Part shown: one piece after another, positions 63,201-64,000 of the stretch | Position numbering within the stretch: position 1 is the stretch's first letter | Layout of the letters: each line of letters begins with the position of its first letter | DNA from: Ciona savignyi | Lineage: Eukaryota > Chordata > Ascidiacea > Phlebobranchia > Cionidae | Reading direction: 5' to 3' | Length of the DNA: 64,000 nt | Assembly (NCBI GenBank): GCA_000149265.1 | Contig: CH003041.1 | Location: 450,114 to 514,113 of the forward strand | Notes under the pieces: generated by a model | The model's database searches: none | What the model saw: only the letters and a program-made list of their open reading frames with translations | What the model was told of the DNA's origin: nothing | Made by a program: the position numbers and the translations under genes

Positions 63201-63582
63201 CTGCAAAAAAATCCGTAACCTGACAATAAGTGCGAGGTAATCATATGGTTACCCATGTATAAGTAAACAAATTATGTATTCATTTACGGGGATAAAAATG
63301 AATATCTTATCCTAAAAGTCCAAAAACCTTAAGAAAGCCAGACAGACATTATTTTTCACTAAGCCTTTCAGGCTTGGCAATATTCACCTGTTTCTTTCCT
63401 CCTGTGCATCCTTGTGCATCTTCTCCTTCTGCAGCTTCTTTTCCCGCTCCATCTGCTCATAAGCTTTCTTGAGTCGCGCATCGGAGGCTTGCAGGGATTG
63501 ACGCACAGAGTGAAGCTCCTCACGAAGAAGATCAGCTTCCTCTTTCCCCACCAACTGCTGTCCAAGACAATCTTGTCTCGTC
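60214..63582 (-). CDS. Coiled-coil protein, last four exons (5' part outside the window)
   Basis: Exons 63388-63582, 61534-61677, 60924-61075 and 60214-60401 chain in phase (2-2, 2-2, 2-1, 1-stop at TAG). The first three form a heptad-rich coiled coil: KEEADLLREELHSVRQSLQA, RNLDRLVIELEEKNKRFKLL, KEMHTQLSIERNLKLNAFDQ. The tail is basic and disordered (HSPSRPTSAAL, RPQSSYFSARASTPRFKVRP). Such a tail is common in ciliary and centrosomal coiled-coil proteins, but I cannot name the family. It is convergent with CFAP276. No exon was recognised between 63583 and 64000. Confidence 0.75.
60705..60838 (+). mobile_element. SINE 3' fragment
   Basis: It contains gggcgcaaggtaatctga and acggggataaacatgaat with the tatcctaaac end. 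Confidence 0.75.
61985..62145 (+). mobile_element. Diverged SINE fragment
   Basis: tcatatacaacacactgcaa, ctctagtaacctagc and aaggtaatctgacaattgcc align with the central SINE body. Confidence 0.6.
62690..62750 (-). mobile_element. Short SINE fragment
   Basis: Reverse match to the cacactgcaatagctccgg part (gagctattgtagtgcgttgt). Confidence 0.45.
63090..63317 (+). mobile_element. Diverged near-full SINE copy
   Basis: It runs from a weak tRNA-like head (gattagcttagtgggtta) through catacacaacacactgcaa to atgaatatcttatccta. It lies in the last intron before 63388. Confidence 0.72.
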
Positions 63583-64000
63583 CTGAAGAATGGTTTAGGA
63601 TTTCCAGTTTTTTTTAGCAATGATTACAAATTACATTTTTTGTTCGGGTCCTTGGTAGTCCTGGACCAGGAATTTAGGCTATAAAAGGCCAGTTTTTATC
63701 AATGATAGTAATAACAGTCATTTGGCCTCATAACCCGAGCCATACTGTAGATGATGGATTGCCAAACTATGAGCAAGGAATTTTAGGGGTTGCAAAGAGG
63801 ACATTAATTTTACACAAATCACTTTATCGTTTATATTACAATTTGTTATGGATTTATACGTAAAAAAAAGGTCGTAGAAAATTTTAGTTAATCCAAAGGA
63901 GTCAGGAGCTTCAAAGTTTGTCCTGCTGTAGATATAGGTACAAGGTCTTAACACATACTATAGTACATACACTTTTTGTGGCTGGTCAACTTAAAAGCCA

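Overview
The window is animal DNA: AT-rich, with short spliced exons, and with most of it occupied by one filamin gene read on the minus strand. A tRNA-derived SINE ending in (ATCCT)n, compact introns and a single filamin with vertebrate-like repeat order suggest an ascidian tunicate of Ciona type. The genus is an inference from recognised patterns and was not checked against a database.

Filamin starts at about 46882 and runs down to 57, where it leaves the window inside the repeat after hinge 1. From 46882 to 39037 five exons encode the two calponin-homology (CH) domains of the actin-binding domain. Two of them are alternative 98-nt versions of the same CH2 segment. From 38680 to 32874 are four filamin Ig repeats: vertebrate-type 1 and 2, then an extra copy of a 3-type and a 2-type repeat. 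From 12355 to 57 are repeats equivalent to vertebrate Ig3 to Ig15, the hinge-1 exon and the start of Ig16.

The striking part lies between these blocks, 32404 to 12686. It holds about 64 consecutive small exons, nearly all in phase 1-1 with lengths divisible by three. They encode a roughly 4,100-residue disordered insert of Ser/Asp/Glu runs, Lys-rich patches and a titin-PEVK-like P-V-V-E-E-P-I-E-A motif. Old divergent cassettes sit at both borders, and two young, homogenised tandem arrays sit in the middle. Skipping the whole array would restore a normal Ig-to-Ig linker. A second oddity is a 450-nt, phase 0-0 exon at 2810-3259 that places an SR-protein-like RS domain inside a loop of the Ig14-equivalent repeat. 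Two Ig exons (5516-5746 and 3773-3940) and one array cassette (29120-29273) carry one extra base each. These may be assembly errors or real lesions.

From 46883 to about 54659 no gene is recognisable. On the plus strand, 55366-57747 encodes a complete four-exon CFAP276 (C1orf194), a ciliary microtubule-associated protein. An RFX X-box lies upstream at 54660. Convergent to it, 63582 down to 60214 holds the last four exons of an unidentified coiled-coil protein. SINE copies are concentrated from 55.8 to 63.3 kb, including two inside CFAP276 introns. A 256-bp hAT-type MITE with target-site duplications lies in filamin intron 1.
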